This document shows, piece after piece, positions 19,133 through 27,506 of a DNA stretch of 64,000 nt. A program made the position numbers and the translations under genes. Position 1 is the stretch's first letter, and each line of letters begins with the position of its first letter. The notes below the pieces were generated by a model, which was given only the letters and a program-made list of their open reading frames with translations, made no database searches and was not told where the DNA came from. The stretch is from Pseudomonas fluorescens (GTDB lineage Bacteria; Pseudomonadota; Gammaproteobacteria; Pseudomonadales; Pseudomonadaceae), in NCBI RefSeq assembly GCF_002022275.1, contig NZ_MSDF01000014.1, positions 150,099 through 214,098 of the forward strand, in the 5' to 3' direction.

Positions 19133-19239
19133 GATCGTTCCCACGCTCCGCGTGGGCATGCATCCCGGGACGCTCCGCGTCCCAAGAGCGGACGCAGAGC
19201 GTCCATGGCGGCATTCCCACGCAGAGCGTGGGAACGATC
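19133..19239. repeat. GATCGTTCCCACGC repeat, copy C (107 nt)
   Basis: Same architecture as copy B, with the first inner hairpin changed to GGGACGCTCCGCGTCCC. The change keeps the pairing, which suggests the hairpin is selected. It lies between yhiN and yccS. Confidence 0.88.
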
Positions 19240-19323
19240 ATCCAGTATTTGTGATTCCCAGGCTTGCCGTGACGTCACTGATGGCTCAATTTAGCGGCAT
19301 CGTCCCGGAAGACTCCAGACTTC

Positions 19324-21507
19324 ATGTCATCGACCTCGTTCAAGCAGTCCATGCGGCGCCTGTGGGCGCTGGATAAATTCAGTTACAGCGTACGGGTATT
19401 CATCGCCCTCACCGGCAGCATGGCGCTGTGCTGGTATCAGGATGAAATGACGCTGCTGATCCCGCTGTTCCTGGGGATTATCGCCAGCGCCCTGGCCGAG
19501 ACCGATGACAGTTGGCAAGGCCGTCTCAATGCCCTGGCGGTGACGCTGGTGTGTTTCAGCGTCGCCGCGCTGTCGGTGGAGTTGCTGTTCCCTTACCCCT
19601 GGATTTTCGCGATTGCCCTGGCGCTGGCCAGCTTCTGCCTGACGATGCTCGGCGCGCTGGGCGAGCGCTATGGCGCCATTGCTTCAGCGACGCTGATTCT
19701 GTCGGTCTACACCATGATCGGCGTGGACCAGCGCGGCGGCGCCGTTACCGATTTCTGGCACGAGCCGCTGCTGCTGGTAGCCGGTGCCGCCTGGTATGGC
19801 GTGCTGTCGGTGCTGTGGCAGGCACTGTTTTCCAACCAGCCGGTGCAGCAGAGCCTGGCGCGGTTGTTTCGCGAATTAGGGCGTTACCTCAAGCTCAAGT
19901 CGTCGCTGTTTGAACCCATCCGCCTGCTGGACGTGGAAGCACGCCGCCTGGAGCTGGCCAAGCAGAATGGCCGGGTCGTGGCGGCGCTGAATGCGGCGAA
20001 GGAAATCATCCTGCACCGCGTGGGCAATGGCCGACCGGGCTCGAAAGTCAGCCGCTACTTGAAGCTGTACTTCCTCGCCCAGGACATCCACGAGCGCGCC
20101 AGCTCGTCGCACTATCCTTACAACGCGCTGACCGAAGCCTTCTTCCACAGCGACGTGCTGTTCCGCTGCCAGCGCCTGTTGCGCCAGCAAGGCAAGGCCT
20201 GTCAGACCCTCGCCGAATCGATCCAGCTGCGCCAACCGTTCATTTATGACGACAGCTTCGCCGAAGCCCTGGGCGACCTGAACGCCTCGCTGGAACACCT
20301 GCGCATCCAGAGCAACCCCGCCTGGCGCGGTCTGCTGCGCTCGTTGCGCGCCCTGGCGGCCAACCTGTCCACACTCGACCGCTTGCTGGGTGACGCGAGC
20401 AACCCCGACGCCCTGGCCGATGCCACCGACAGCAGCCTGCTGGACCGCGCACCCCGTAACCTCAGTGAAATGTGGACGCGCCTGCGTACTCAACTGACAC
20501 CGACGTCCTTGCTGTTCCGCCACGCCCTGCGCCTGCCGCTGGCGCTGATGATTGGCTATTGGATGGTGCACTTGATCCACCCGTCCCAAGGCTACTGGAT
20601 CATCCTCACCACCCTTTTTGTATGCCAGCCCAACTACGGCGCCACGCGGCGCAAGCTTGGCCAGCGGATCGTCGGCACCGCCATCGGCCTGACCGTGGCC
20701 TGGGCGTTATTCGATCTGTTCCCCAACCCGCTGGTGCAATCAATGTTCGCCATCGCCGCCGGCCTGGTGTTCTTTATCAACCGCACCACGCGCTACACCC
20801 TGGCGACGGCGGCAATCACCTTGATGGTGTTGTTCTGCTTCAACCAGGTGGGCGACGGTTACGGGCTGTTCTTGCCGCGCCTGTTCGATACCTTGCTCGG
20901 CAGCCTGATCGCAGGCCTGGCGGTATTCCTGTTCCTGCCGGACTGGCAAGGCCGCCGCCTGAACAAGGTGCTGGCCAACACCCTGACCTGCAACAGCATC
21001 TATCTGCGCCAGATCATGCAGCAATACGCCGCCGGCAAAAGCGACGACCTCGCTTACCGCCTGGCGCGGCGCAACGCGCATAACGCGGATGCAGCGCTGT
21101 CCACCACCCTGGCGAACATGCTGATGGAGCCGGGGCACTTTCGCAAAGAGGCGGATGTGGGCTTTCGCTTCCTGGTGCTCTCGCACACGTTGCTCAGTTA
21201 TTTGTCAGGGCTGGGTGCACACCGCGAAACGCAATTGCCGGCTGAAGTGCGTGAGCATTTGATCGATGGCGCCGGTAATTCCCTGGCGGCGAGCATCGAT
21301 GAAATCGCCACGGGGCTGGCGAACAAGCAGCCGATCGCGATTCAGAGTGATGCCGAAGAAGCACTGGCGGCAGACCTTGAGCAGATGCCGGATGAGATCG
21401 ATGAAGGGCAGCGGTTGGTGCAGACGCAGTTGGCGTTGATTTGCCGGCAGTTGGGGCCGTTGCGTACGCTGGCGGCGCATTTGATCAAGGATACCGGCGA
21501 GGCTTGA
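19324..21507 (+). CDS. yccS: YccS-family inner membrane protein
   Basis: A 727-aa protein of the YccS/FUSC family. It has two blocks of membrane helices (about residues 20-170 and 395-540), each followed by a cytoplasmic domain, and the family motif HPSQGYWIILTTLFVCQPNYGATRRKLGQR. Related proteins (AaeB, FusC) are aromatic acid or toxin efflux subunits, but the YccS substrate is unknown. The upstream gap carries repeat copy C. It is followed by a REP doublet separating it from a convergent gene. Confidence 0.85.
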   Translation: MSSTSFKQSMRRLWALDKFSYSVRVFIALTGSMALCWYQDEMTLLIPLFLGIIASALAETDDSWQGRLNALAVTLVCFSVAALSVELLFPYPWIFAIALALASFCLTMLGALGERYGAIASATLILSVYTMIGVDQRGGAVTDFWHEPLLLVAGAAWYGVLSVLWQALFSNQPVQQSLARLFRELGRYLKLKSSLFEPIRLLDVEARRLELAKQNGRVVAALNAAKEIILHRVGNGRPGSKVSRYLKLYFLAQDIHERASSSHYPYNALTEAFFHSDVLFRCQRLLRQQGKACQTLAESIQLRQPFIYDDSFAEALGDLNASLEHLRIQSNPAWRGLLRSLRALAANLSTLDRLLGDASNPDALADATDSSLLDRAPRNLSEMWTRLRTQLTPTSLLFRHALRLPLALMIGYWMVHLIHPSQGYWIILTTLFVCQPNYGATRRKLGQRIVGTAIGLTVAWALFDLFPNPLVQSMFAIAAGLVFFINRTTRYTLATAAITLMVLFCFNQVGDGYGLFLPRLFDTLLGSLIAGLAVFLFLPDWQGRRLNKVLANTLTCNSIYLRQIMQQYAAGKSDDLAYRLARRNAHNADAALSTTLANMLMEPGHFRKEADVGFRFLVLSHTLLSYLSGLGAHRETQLPAEVREHLIDGAGNSLAASIDEIATGLANKQPIAIQSDAEEALAADLEQMPDEIDEGQRLVQTQLALICRQLGPLRTLAAHLIKDTGEA

Positions 21508-21510
21508 ATC

Positions 21511-21580
21511 GCTCGCAGGCAAGCCAGCTCCCACAGTTTGAATTGTGAATACCTTCAAGTGTGGGAGCTTGCCTGCGATG
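21511..21580. repeat. Paired REP-type palindrome (GTGGGAGC family)
   Basis: Inverted copies of GCAGGCAAGCCAGCTCCCAC around about 28 nt, between the convergent yccS and binding-protein genes. Confidence 0.8.
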
Positions 21581-21595
21581 GGGCCCTGAAGAACC

Positions 21596-22333
21596 CTACA
21601 TCCCATGCGCCTTCATCAACCGCGCATAACTCCCATCCGCCTTCATCTTCTCAATCTCCCGGTCAAAACTGGCCACGATCTGCGCATGCTCGGGGTTCTT
21701 CAGGCTGACCAGAATATGCAGGCTGTTTTCACTCAACGGCTTGTCCAAAAACTCCACAGAATTGCGCACCCGGGGCGACTCACGCGCCAGGTAATACCGC
21801 GCAACATATTCATCCTCCAACGTCAGCCGAACGCGCTGCGCCGCCAGCATACGCACGGCCATGGCGAAGTTATGCACCGGGATTTTGTTCAACTGCGTGT
21901 CCTGATCAAAGGGCGCCGAATACGCATAGCCGCGCACCACGGCAATGGACTCGTCGTGCAGTTGCGCAAGGTTTGTATAGTCGATGGGGTCGTCGCGGCG
22001 CTTGATAAAACGCACGCGGTTGAGCAGGTATTCTTCGGAAAACTGCCCCAACTGCGTGCGGGCATCGTCGTACCAGGCATTGATCAGCACGTCATAGCGG
22101 CCATCGCCAACACCCATCAGCGCGCGCGCCCACGGCACTTGCTCGAAGTCACTGGCATACCCCGCCCGGCCCAGGGCAGTGGTGACGATATCGGTGGCCA
22201 ACCCGCCATTCACCAACGTGGAGTCGGTAAAGGGTGGCCAGGCATCCGCAACCAGGCGCAAGCGTTGTGCCAGAGCGGGCTGGGCCAGCAATAACACTGC
22301 GATCAAAGCAACGGCACGAGAGAATCGCGGCAT
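21596..22333 (-). CDS. Periplasmic solute-binding protein, amino-acid type
   Basis: A 245-aa family-3 periplasmic binding protein. Residues 1-22 (MPRFSRAVALIAVLLLAQPALA) are a signal peptide. The mature protein starts QRLRLVADAWPPFTD, a typical opening of this family, and has GRYDVLINAWYDD and KPLSENSLHILVSLKN. No permease or ATPase lies beside it, so it may serve a distant transporter or a sensor. The ATG at 22333 follows AAGGA; a longer frame to 22384 is less likely. The ligand is unknown. Confidence 0.8.
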   Translation of the reverse strand: MPRFSRAVALIAVLLLAQPALAQRLRLVADAWPPFTDSTLVNGGLATDIVTTALGRAGYASDFEQVPWARALMGVGDGRYDVLINAWYDDARTQLGQFSEEYLLNRVRFIKRRDDPIDYTNLAQLHDESIAVVRGYAYSAPFDQDTQLNKIPVHNFAMAVRMLAAQRVRLTLEDEYVARYYLARESPRVRNSVEFLDKPLSENSLHILVSLKNPEHAQIVASFDREIEKMKADGSYARLMKAHGM

Positions 22334-22529
22334 GCTCAAGGTCCTTGGCGGGCAGGCGATGGCCTGATAACAGTAGCTCATCAATGAGCTTGCACTGGAG
22401 ATTACACAAAGAAGCCGGCGCCGATCGGATTGAATGATGGCAAATTGACGGCATTCACAAAAATGCTCAATTTAGACAGGAATGCCCGTCACGCTTACTA
22501 TCGGCACAGACATCACAAGAGAGCACACC

Positions 22530-22982
22530 ATGACCGTTGAATGGGTCTGCAAACATCACGATGACCTTGGCAAAGAGCAGCTTTACGCCATTTTGCGTCT
22601 GCGCAACGAGGTGTTCGTCGTCGAACAGAAATGCGTTTATCAGGATCTCGACGGGCAGGACCTGTCGGGCGACACCCATCACCTGATGGCTTGGCAAAAC
22701 GATGAACTGGTGGCGTATCTGCGCCTGCTGGACCCGGAGACTCAGGGCGGCGATGTGGTGGTGGGCCGGGTGATCGTGGCACCGGTGGCGCGCGGCACCG
22801 GGTTGGGGCATCAGATGATGGAAGAAGCCCTCAAGCAGATAGACGATATCTGGCCGCAGATGCCGATCTTTCTGTCAGCCCAGGCGCATTTGCAGGGATA
22901 TTACGGGCGGTATGGGTTTTTGGTGGCGGGTGAGGAATACCTGGAGGATGACATTCCACATATCGGAATGCGTCGGGCTTGA
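22530..22982 (+). CDS. GNAT acetyltransferase, ElaA-like
   Basis: A 150-aa GCN5-type N-acetyltransferase resembling ElaA. The N-terminal LRLRNEVFVVEQKCVYQDLD is the ElaA hallmark, and the acetyl-CoA loop is VAPVARGTGLGHQMME. The C-terminal HLQGYYGRYGF block is also conserved. The ATG at 22530 is chosen because the protein then begins like ElaA; an upstream in-frame start at 22482 is not supported. The substrate is unknown. The 196-nt gap to the divergent binding-protein gene shows no other feature. Confidence 0.85.
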   Translation: MTVEWVCKHHDDLGKEQLYAILRLRNEVFVVEQKCVYQDLDGQDLSGDTHHLMAWQNDELVAYLRLLDPETQGGDVVVGRVIVAPVARGTGLGHQMMEEALKQIDDIWPQMPIFLSAQAHLQGYYGRYGFLVAGEEYLEDDIPHIGMRRA

Positions 22983-22988
22983 GGGCCT

Positions 22989-23064
22989 CATCGCAGGCAA
23001 GCCAGCTCCCACACTGGATCGGGCTCACACGGTCAAAAATGTGGGAGCTGGCTTGCCTGCGATG
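22989..23064. repeat. Paired REP-type palindrome (GTGGGAGC family)
   Basis: Inverted copies CATCGCAGGCAAGCCAGCTC and GAGCTGGCTTGCCTGCGATG flank about 35 nt, between convergent genes. Confidence 0.82.
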
Positions 23065-23088
23065 GCGTCAGCCCGATCACCCCATGAA

Positions 23089-23385
23089 TCACGGGTAACC
23101 CAACACCTGCTTGATCACCACCAGATTCGCCTCAATCCACCCGCGATCAATCGCCCCCCAGCTGCGAATCCGATAATGCCCCGCATGGTTGCGGGCACCG
23201 TCTTCCTGCTCGAACTCACACACAATGTCCAGGTCAGCCAGCGCCGCAATCGTGTCCTGCGCCGTGCGCCGGGGCATGCCGGTGGCGTCGGTCAAGGCGG
23301 GTACGCTGCTGGCCAACTGGCTATCAATCAAATACGCCACATACAGGCGGCGGTAGAAACTGCTTTTGGTCTTGCTCACATCCAT
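23089..23385 (-). CDS. Small winged-helix protein
   Basis: A 98-aa protein beginning MDVSKTKSSFYRRLYVAYLI. The segment VPALTDATGMPRRTAQDTIAAL has the shape of a helix-turn-helix, followed by a wing-like DIVCEFEQEDGARN. It probably binds nucleic acid. The start at 23385 is chosen because the upstream part of the open frame is out of character. It lies 19 nt downstream of the YgjP-like peptidase gene on the same strand, suggesting one operon. No function is known to me. Confidence 0.7.
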   Translation of the reverse strand: MDVSKTKSSFYRRLYVAYLIDSQLASSVPALTDATGMPRRTAQDTIAALADLDIVCEFEQEDGARNHAGHYRIRSWGAIDRGWIEANLVVIKQVLGYP

Positions 23386-23404
23386 GGTGGGTCGCCTGCT
23401 GAGG

Positions 23405-23905
23405 TTAGGGCTTGCCCTGCAAGTCGCGATACGTGAGGTACACCCGCAGGTCAAATTCCACCTGGTGGTAGCCGGGCATCATGTATTCGCAGAGTTTGTA
23501 GAAGGCCTTGTTGTGGTCCGATTCCTTGAAGTGCGCCAGCTCGTGCACCACGATCATGCGCAAAAACTCCGGCGCCGCCTCCTTGAACAGAGAGGCGATG
23601 CGAATCTCTTTCTTGGATTTGAGATTACCGCCCTGCACCCGCGAGATCGTGGAGTGCAAGCCGAGGGCGCGATGGGTCAGGTCCAGGCGGTTATCGAACA
23701 GCACCTTGTCGATGGCCGGCGCGTTGCGCAGGTGTTCCTGCTTCAGGGCCAGGGCGTAGCTGTATAGCGCCTTGTCGCTCTGTACGCCATGGCGCTCGGG
23801 GTAACGCTGCTCCAGGTAAGCGCCCAACTGGTCCTTGGCGATCAGTTGGCGCACTTGCTCCTGGAGCGCTGCGGGGTAAGCCTGGAGGTATTTCAGCGCG
23901 GTCAT
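23405..23905 (-). CDS. YgjP-like metallopeptidase
   Basis: A 166-aa protein of the YgjP/DUF45 family of WLM-type zinc peptidases. It has the metal site VVHELAHFKESDHN (HEXXH, with the third ligand in the following residues). The N-terminal part (LQEQVRQLIAKDQLGAYLEQRYPERH) is helical. There is no signal peptide, so it is cytoplasmic. It is probably translated with the small winged-helix gene that follows. Its substrate is unknown; family members are linked to DNA-protein crosslink repair only by distant homology. Confidence 0.83.
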   Translation of the reverse strand: MTALKYLQAYPAALQEQVRQLIAKDQLGAYLEQRYPERHGVQSDKALYSYALALKQEHLRNAPAIDKVLFDNRLDLTHRALGLHSTISRVQGGNLKSKKEIRIASLFKEAAPEFLRMIVVHELAHFKESDHNKAFYKLCEYMMPGYHQVEFDLRVYLTYRDLQGKP

Positions 23906-23947
23906 GGGGTCTGCAACAGGGTTCGAATGGGCGCCAGTGTAGCGAAT

Positions 23948-26053
23948 TCAAAGCAGACGGGGGTGCGACCAGGCGAGCAATTCCTCGGGCCTCAACGGCT
24001 GCGCCGCCCAGGGTCCCTGAACAAACGAGCAACCATTGGCCTTGAGCCAGCGGGCCTGCTCGTGCGTTTCAACGCCTTCGGCGATCACCACCACATCGAA
24101 ATGGCCGCACAGCTGAATGATACTGCGGGCCATGGCCGCATCCCGTGCTGAACCTGGCAGGCGCCCCACCAATTGCGGGTCAAGCTTGAGCGTATCGAAC
24201 GCCAGGTCGCGCAAGTGGGCCAGGGAGCAATGCCCCAGACCAAAGTCATCCAGGGCGGTACGGATGCCAATCTGCCGCAGTTGCTTGAGCTGCTTGGTCG
24301 ACTCCTCAAGGTTACTCATCAGGCTGTCTTCGCTGATCTCCACCTCCAGTTGCCGACCCTGCAACCCATGTCGCTCGAGTACCTGCTGCAGTTGGGCGGC
24401 CAGATTGGGCATGTTGAACTGGCTGCTGCTCAAGCTCACGCTCAGTACCAGCTCTTCATCAAATGTGGTTTGCCAGGCCTGGCGCTGGAGCGCGACTTGC
24501 TGGTAGATCCAGGCGCTCAACTGGCTGATCAACCGCGCCTCCTCCAACAGCGGCAAAAACAACCCCGGCGGCACGTCGCCGACGCTGGGGTGCTGCCAGC
24601 GCAACAGCGCCTCGACCCCGCGCAAGCGCCCATCGTCGAGCGAGACCTGGGGCTGATACACCAGGGTGAAGTCCTTGTTCTGGATGGCGGTGCGCACACT
24701 GTCTTCCAGCATCAGGCGCGAGCGGGCGCGGCCGTTCATTTCCTGATCGTAATAGCGATATTGCTGACGCCCAGCGCGCTTGGCTTCGTACATGGCGATG
24801 TCCGCTGCGCGCAGCAGGCCATTGAGGTCCGAGCCACAGTCCGGAAAGGTCGCAATACCGATGCTGGCGCCGAGCATCACATCCAGCCCGTCGACCTGCT
24901 GGCACACCGACACGCGCTCGATCAGTTTTTCCGAAATTTTCGCCGCCTGCTCCGGGAATTCCAGCTCCAGTAACGCGGTGAATTCATCGCCACCCATGCG
25001 CCCAAGAATGTCGTAGGAGCGCAAACACGCCTGCATCTGCTCCGAGACCCAGCGCAACACCCGGTCCCCGGCGTCGTGGCCCAACGAATCGTTGACCCGT
25101 TTGAACCCGTCGAGGTCCAGGTACAGCAGCACCAGCGAGTGCTCGTTACGTTCGCTGCGCAGCAAAGTGTTTTCCACGGCCTGATGGAACCCGCGCCGGT
25201 TCAACAACCCGGTCAACGGGTCGGTGACCGCCTGGAACTCCAGTTGCTGGTGCAGGTGGCGCACCTCGGACATGTCCAGCACCGTCACCACCATGGCCTT
25301 CTGTTCGGCGGGCAACGGAGCACTGGACAGCGCCACCGGCACCTGTTGGCCACGGCCCGTGCGCAAAATGGCGTCGTGCTGGCGCCAGGTTTCGCCCTTG
25401 CGGTACGCCTCGTACATCGGGAAGCTGAGCCAGGCGGGCACATGGGGTTTTTGCAGGAAACTCAGGAAGCTCTCGCCCTGCAACTCCGCCATCGTGGCAT
25501 TGAGCAGCCGCGAAATGGCCGGGTTGGCGTACTGAATCACACTGCCCTCGCCCACCACCAGAATGCCCTCGGCGGCGTTGTCGAGCACCGAGGCATTAAA
25601 GGCGCGTGCGGACTCCAGGTCATGGCTCAGGCGCTGCAAGGCCCGGCGGTTGCGCTGGTGCTCCAGCAAGGCCTGGACTTTGGGCTTGAGGATATTCGGA
25701 TCGAAGGGCTTGAACAGGTAGTCAATCCCGCCGCTGGCATAGCCTTCCAGCACCGCGGCGGGCGATTGGGCATTGGCCGTCAGGAAAATAATCGGCGTCA
25801 TGCGCGTGCGCTGGCTGCCGCGCATCAAGCGTGCGACTTCAAATCCGTCCATGCCGGGCATCATCACGTCCAGCAGCACCAGGTCCACGTCGTGTTCGAG
25901 CAACAGCTCCAACGCCTCCAGGCCTGAGCTTGCGGTGAGCACCCGCCAATCTTCCCGCTGCAAAAGCGCGCGCATGCTGATGAGGTTTTCCGGGTAGTCA
26001 TCGACCACCAGAAGAACCGAACTGCCATCGCCGAGTTGTAGAGCGCAATCCAT
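23948..26053 (-). CDS. Response regulator with PAS, GGDEF and EAL domains
   Basis: A 701-aa cyclic-di-GMP protein. It has a receiver domain (acid pair Asp18-Asp19, phospho-Asp62, Lys115), PAS about 150-265, GGDEF about 275-435 and EAL about 445-700. The GGDEF motif (354-358) is intact, and an inhibitory RxxD site lies five residues before it (RSYD, 345-348). In the EAL domain EALLRW, VEISE, LDDFG, LKLD and EGVET are present, but the Mg-binding Asn of the usual VNLS motif is Ser540. It may therefore favour synthesis over hydrolysis. The ATG at 26053 follows AAGGA. No partner kinase is adjacent. Confidence 0.92.
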   Translation of the reverse strand: MDCALQLGDGSSVLLVVDDYPENLISMRALLQREDWRVLTASSGLEALELLLEHDVDLVLLDVMMPGMDGFEVARLMRGSQRTRMTPIIFLTANAQSPAAVLEGYASGGIDYLFKPFDPNILKPKVQALLEHQRNRRALQRLSHDLESARAFNASVLDNAAEGILVVGEGSVIQYANPAISRLLNATMAELQGESFLSFLQKPHVPAWLSFPMYEAYRKGETWRQHDAILRTGRGQQVPVALSSAPLPAEQKAMVVTVLDMSEVRHLHQQLEFQAVTDPLTGLLNRRGFHQAVENTLLRSERNEHSLVLLYLDLDGFKRVNDSLGHDAGDRVLRWVSEQMQACLRSYDILGRMGGDEFTALLELEFPEQAAKISEKLIERVSVCQQVDGLDVMLGASIGIATFPDCGSDLNGLLRAADIAMYEAKRAGRQQYRYYDQEMNGRARSRLMLEDSVRTAIQNKDFTLVYQPQVSLDDGRLRGVEALLRWQHPSVGDVPPGLFLPLLEEARLISQLSAWIYQQVALQRQAWQTTFDEELVLSVSLSSSQFNMPNLAAQLQQVLERHGLQGRQLEVEISEDSLMSNLEESTKQLKQLRQIGIRTALDDFGLGHCSLAHLRDLAFDTLKLDPQLVGRLPGSARDAAMARSIIQLCGHFDVVVIAEGVETHEQARWLKANGCSFVQGPWAAQPLRPEELLAWSHPRLL

Positions 26054-26083
26054 GCTACGTCTCTTCCTTAAGAAACTGCACCG

Positions 26084-26157
26084 GTCACTTCTGATAAAAA
26101 GACCGGACAAACGCTGAGGCCTCACTCTAGCCCCGGTTCTAAAAAAGCAGAAGTGAC
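26084..26157. promoter_or_regulatory. Perfect 10-bp inverted repeat upstream of the GGDEF-EAL gene
   Basis: GTCACTTCTG (26084-26093) and CAGAAGTGAC (26148-26157) are exact inverse copies 54 nt apart, just upstream of the response regulator gene. They could form a leader hairpin or two operator half-sites. The rest of the 310-nt gap (to 26363) contains a second inverted pair, TGGCATT (26243-26249) and AATGCCA (26266-26272), and no gene. Confidence 0.4.
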
Positions 26158-26363
26158 GTGGGTGCCATCATTGCGCCAAAGCTCAGGAAGCCGACTAACG
26201 GTAAGGCCCTGCAGCCCCCGTACCATGGGAAACATGGCTTTTTGGCATTCCTCTGACGCCAATAAAATGCCAGCAATTGTTTAACAACCGGACGATCACC
26301 GCCTATAAAGAACCTGTAAGGCCCCCGGGCTAAAGCTTTCACCCTCTGTAAAAGGCCAACGCC

Positions 26364-27029
26364 ATGATCGACCTTTCCACCTGGAACCTGAGCATCCCGG
26401 TCGGCTCACCGCCCGCGACCATCAACACGCCAAAGTTGCTGAGCGGCTTTAAAGACCAGTATTTCCAGGCCGAAGGCAGCAACGTGCAATTCTGGACCCC
26501 CGTGACCGGCACCCGCACCGAAAACGCCATCTACCCGCGCAGCGAATTGCGCGAAACCTACGCCGACGGGCGCCTGCGAAACTGGGCCTACCCGGATGCC
26601 GACAACTTTTTGCGGGCCACCCTGACGGTCAACCAAGTGCCCTCCACCGGCAAGATCGTGATCGGGCAAATTCATGCCTACGACAGCCAGAAGCCGCTGA
26701 TCAAGCTCGAATACCAATTCAAGGAGAAGACCCAGGCCGGCAACATCGTCGCCAAAGTGCGCATGCACCCGGACGATGGCGAAGGCCGCGTGATCACCGT
26801 GGCGTCGAATGTGCCGCTGGAAAAAAGCTTCACCTACGTGATCAACCTCAACAAGGCCGGGCTGCTCAGTGTGTATGCCGCTGATGGCGAATGGAACGAG
26901 CGCATTGGCGCAGCGTGGGGCGCCAAGCAGCTGTATTTCAAGGCGGGGGTGTATGTGCAGGACAACAGTGGCAACAGCAAGGAAGGCGCGCGGGTGACGT
27001 TTGCGAAGCTGGATATTGATCACGAGTGA
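26364..27029 (+). CDS. PL7-family alginate lyase
   Basis: A 221-aa polysaccharide lyase of family 7, which cleaves alginate by beta-elimination. The three family motifs are present: RSELRE (59-64), QIH (102-104) and YFKAGVYVQ (191-199), holding the catalytic Arg, Gln, His and Tyr. The length matches single-domain PL7 enzymes such as PA1167 of P. aeruginosa. There is no signal peptide in the N-terminus MIDLSTWNLSIPVG, so export, if any, is not by Sec. It stands alone, away from any visible alginate operon. Confidence 0.88.
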   Translation: MIDLSTWNLSIPVGSPPATINTPKLLSGFKDQYFQAEGSNVQFWTPVTGTRTENAIYPRSELRETYADGRLRNWAYPDADNFLRATLTVNQVPSTGKIVIGQIHAYDSQKPLIKLEYQFKEKTQAGNIVAKVRMHPDDGEGRVITVASNVPLEKSFTYVINLNKAGLLSVYAADGEWNERIGAAWGAKQLYFKAGVYVQDNSGNSKEGARVTFAKLDIDHE

Positions 27030-27119
27030 ATGCTGATTTGCCTTACTCCGAGTAGGCAGCTTCCTGTGGTTGCGAGGATTATTCGCTGAGTCATTCAGCT
27101 GTTTAAACACACCACTAAT

Positions 27120-27217
27120 CACTGTGGGAGCCGGGCTTGCCCGCGATGGCGGTGTATCAGCCAACATTTGTGGCGCCAGACACGCCGCCATCGCGGGCAA
27201 GCCCGGCTCCCACAGTG
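27120..27217. repeat. Paired REP-type palindrome (GTGGGAGC family)
   Basis: Near-perfect long inverted repeat: CACTGTGGGAGCCGGGCTTG and its exact inverse CAAGCCCGGCTCCCACAGTG, about 33 nt per arm. It lies after the alginate lyase gene and just before the promoter of the structured leader. Confidence 0.85.
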
Positions 27218-27238
27218 GTTCTGCGTCCTACAGGGCCG

Positions 27239-27267
27239 TTGCGACAAGCCAAATCGCCGCTTATAGT
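27239..27267 (+). promoter_or_regulatory. Predicted sigma-70 promoter of the structured leader
   Basis: TTGCGA (27239-27244) and TATAGT (27262-27267) are spaced by 17 nt. Transcription would start near 27274, which coincides with the first hairpin of the leader and leaves about 233 nt before the ATG at 27507. Confidence 0.5.
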
Positions 27268-27273
27268 TCGCCC

Positions 27274-27506
27274 CGTCGCCGGCAGTGATCGGCGATAGGG
27301 TTTCGCAGCCCTACAGAGTTAATTCCGCACCCGTCAAAAACAGCCTAGGCTCTCGCCGACGGCCGTCTTTGTTATGGCGGCTGTGCGTGGGAGACCTTCG
27401 GGTCTGCCGGGTCTTAACTCCTCGGTCTGCGAACCCGCGTACAGCTGCCACCTCATTTGTTTCGCAGCAAACGGTGGCCATTCTTCTCTCGAGTTAAGGA
27501 TTGTCC
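27274..27506 (+). ncRNA. Structured 5' leader with alternative pairings
   Basis: About 233 nt of leader upstream of the small DUF6124-like gene. Hairpins: TCGCCG/CGGCGA (27276-27295); TAGGG/CCCTA (27296-27313); AGACC-TTCG-GGTCT (27392-27405), a UUCG tetraloop; a 16-bp stem with three G-U pairs, 27376-27391 with 27434-27449; and GCCACC/GGTGGC (27447-27478). The central TTAACTC (27414-27420) and CTGCGAA (27427-27433) can pair either with TTCGCAG and GAGTTAA on the 5' side (27302-27308, 27316-27322) or with identical copies on the 3' side (27461-27467, 27491-27497). The 3' copy overlaps the ribosome site AAGGA (27496-27500). It looks like a translational switch; I know no named class that it matches. 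Confidence 0.6.

Noticed and set aside
13608..19239. Regularly repeated GATCGTTCCCACGC blocks as a CRISPR array
   Set aside because: Copies are kilobases apart, each between different genes, and palindromic as a whole; there is no repeat-spacer pattern or cas gene.
23925..23940. GGGTTCGAATGGG as a tRNA T-arm
   Set aside because: No acceptor stem, anticodon arm or D-arm can be built around it.
26139..26342. 67-codon minus-strand frame in the gap before the alginate lyase gene
   Set aside because: No ribosome site, no homology I recognise, and it overlaps inverted repeats and promoter-like DNA.
27285..27497. Open frames inside the structured leader (27285-27497 and 27374-27706)
   Set aside because: They run across hairpins and the ribosome site of the small gene, and lack their own ribosome sites. 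RNA structure explains the region better.
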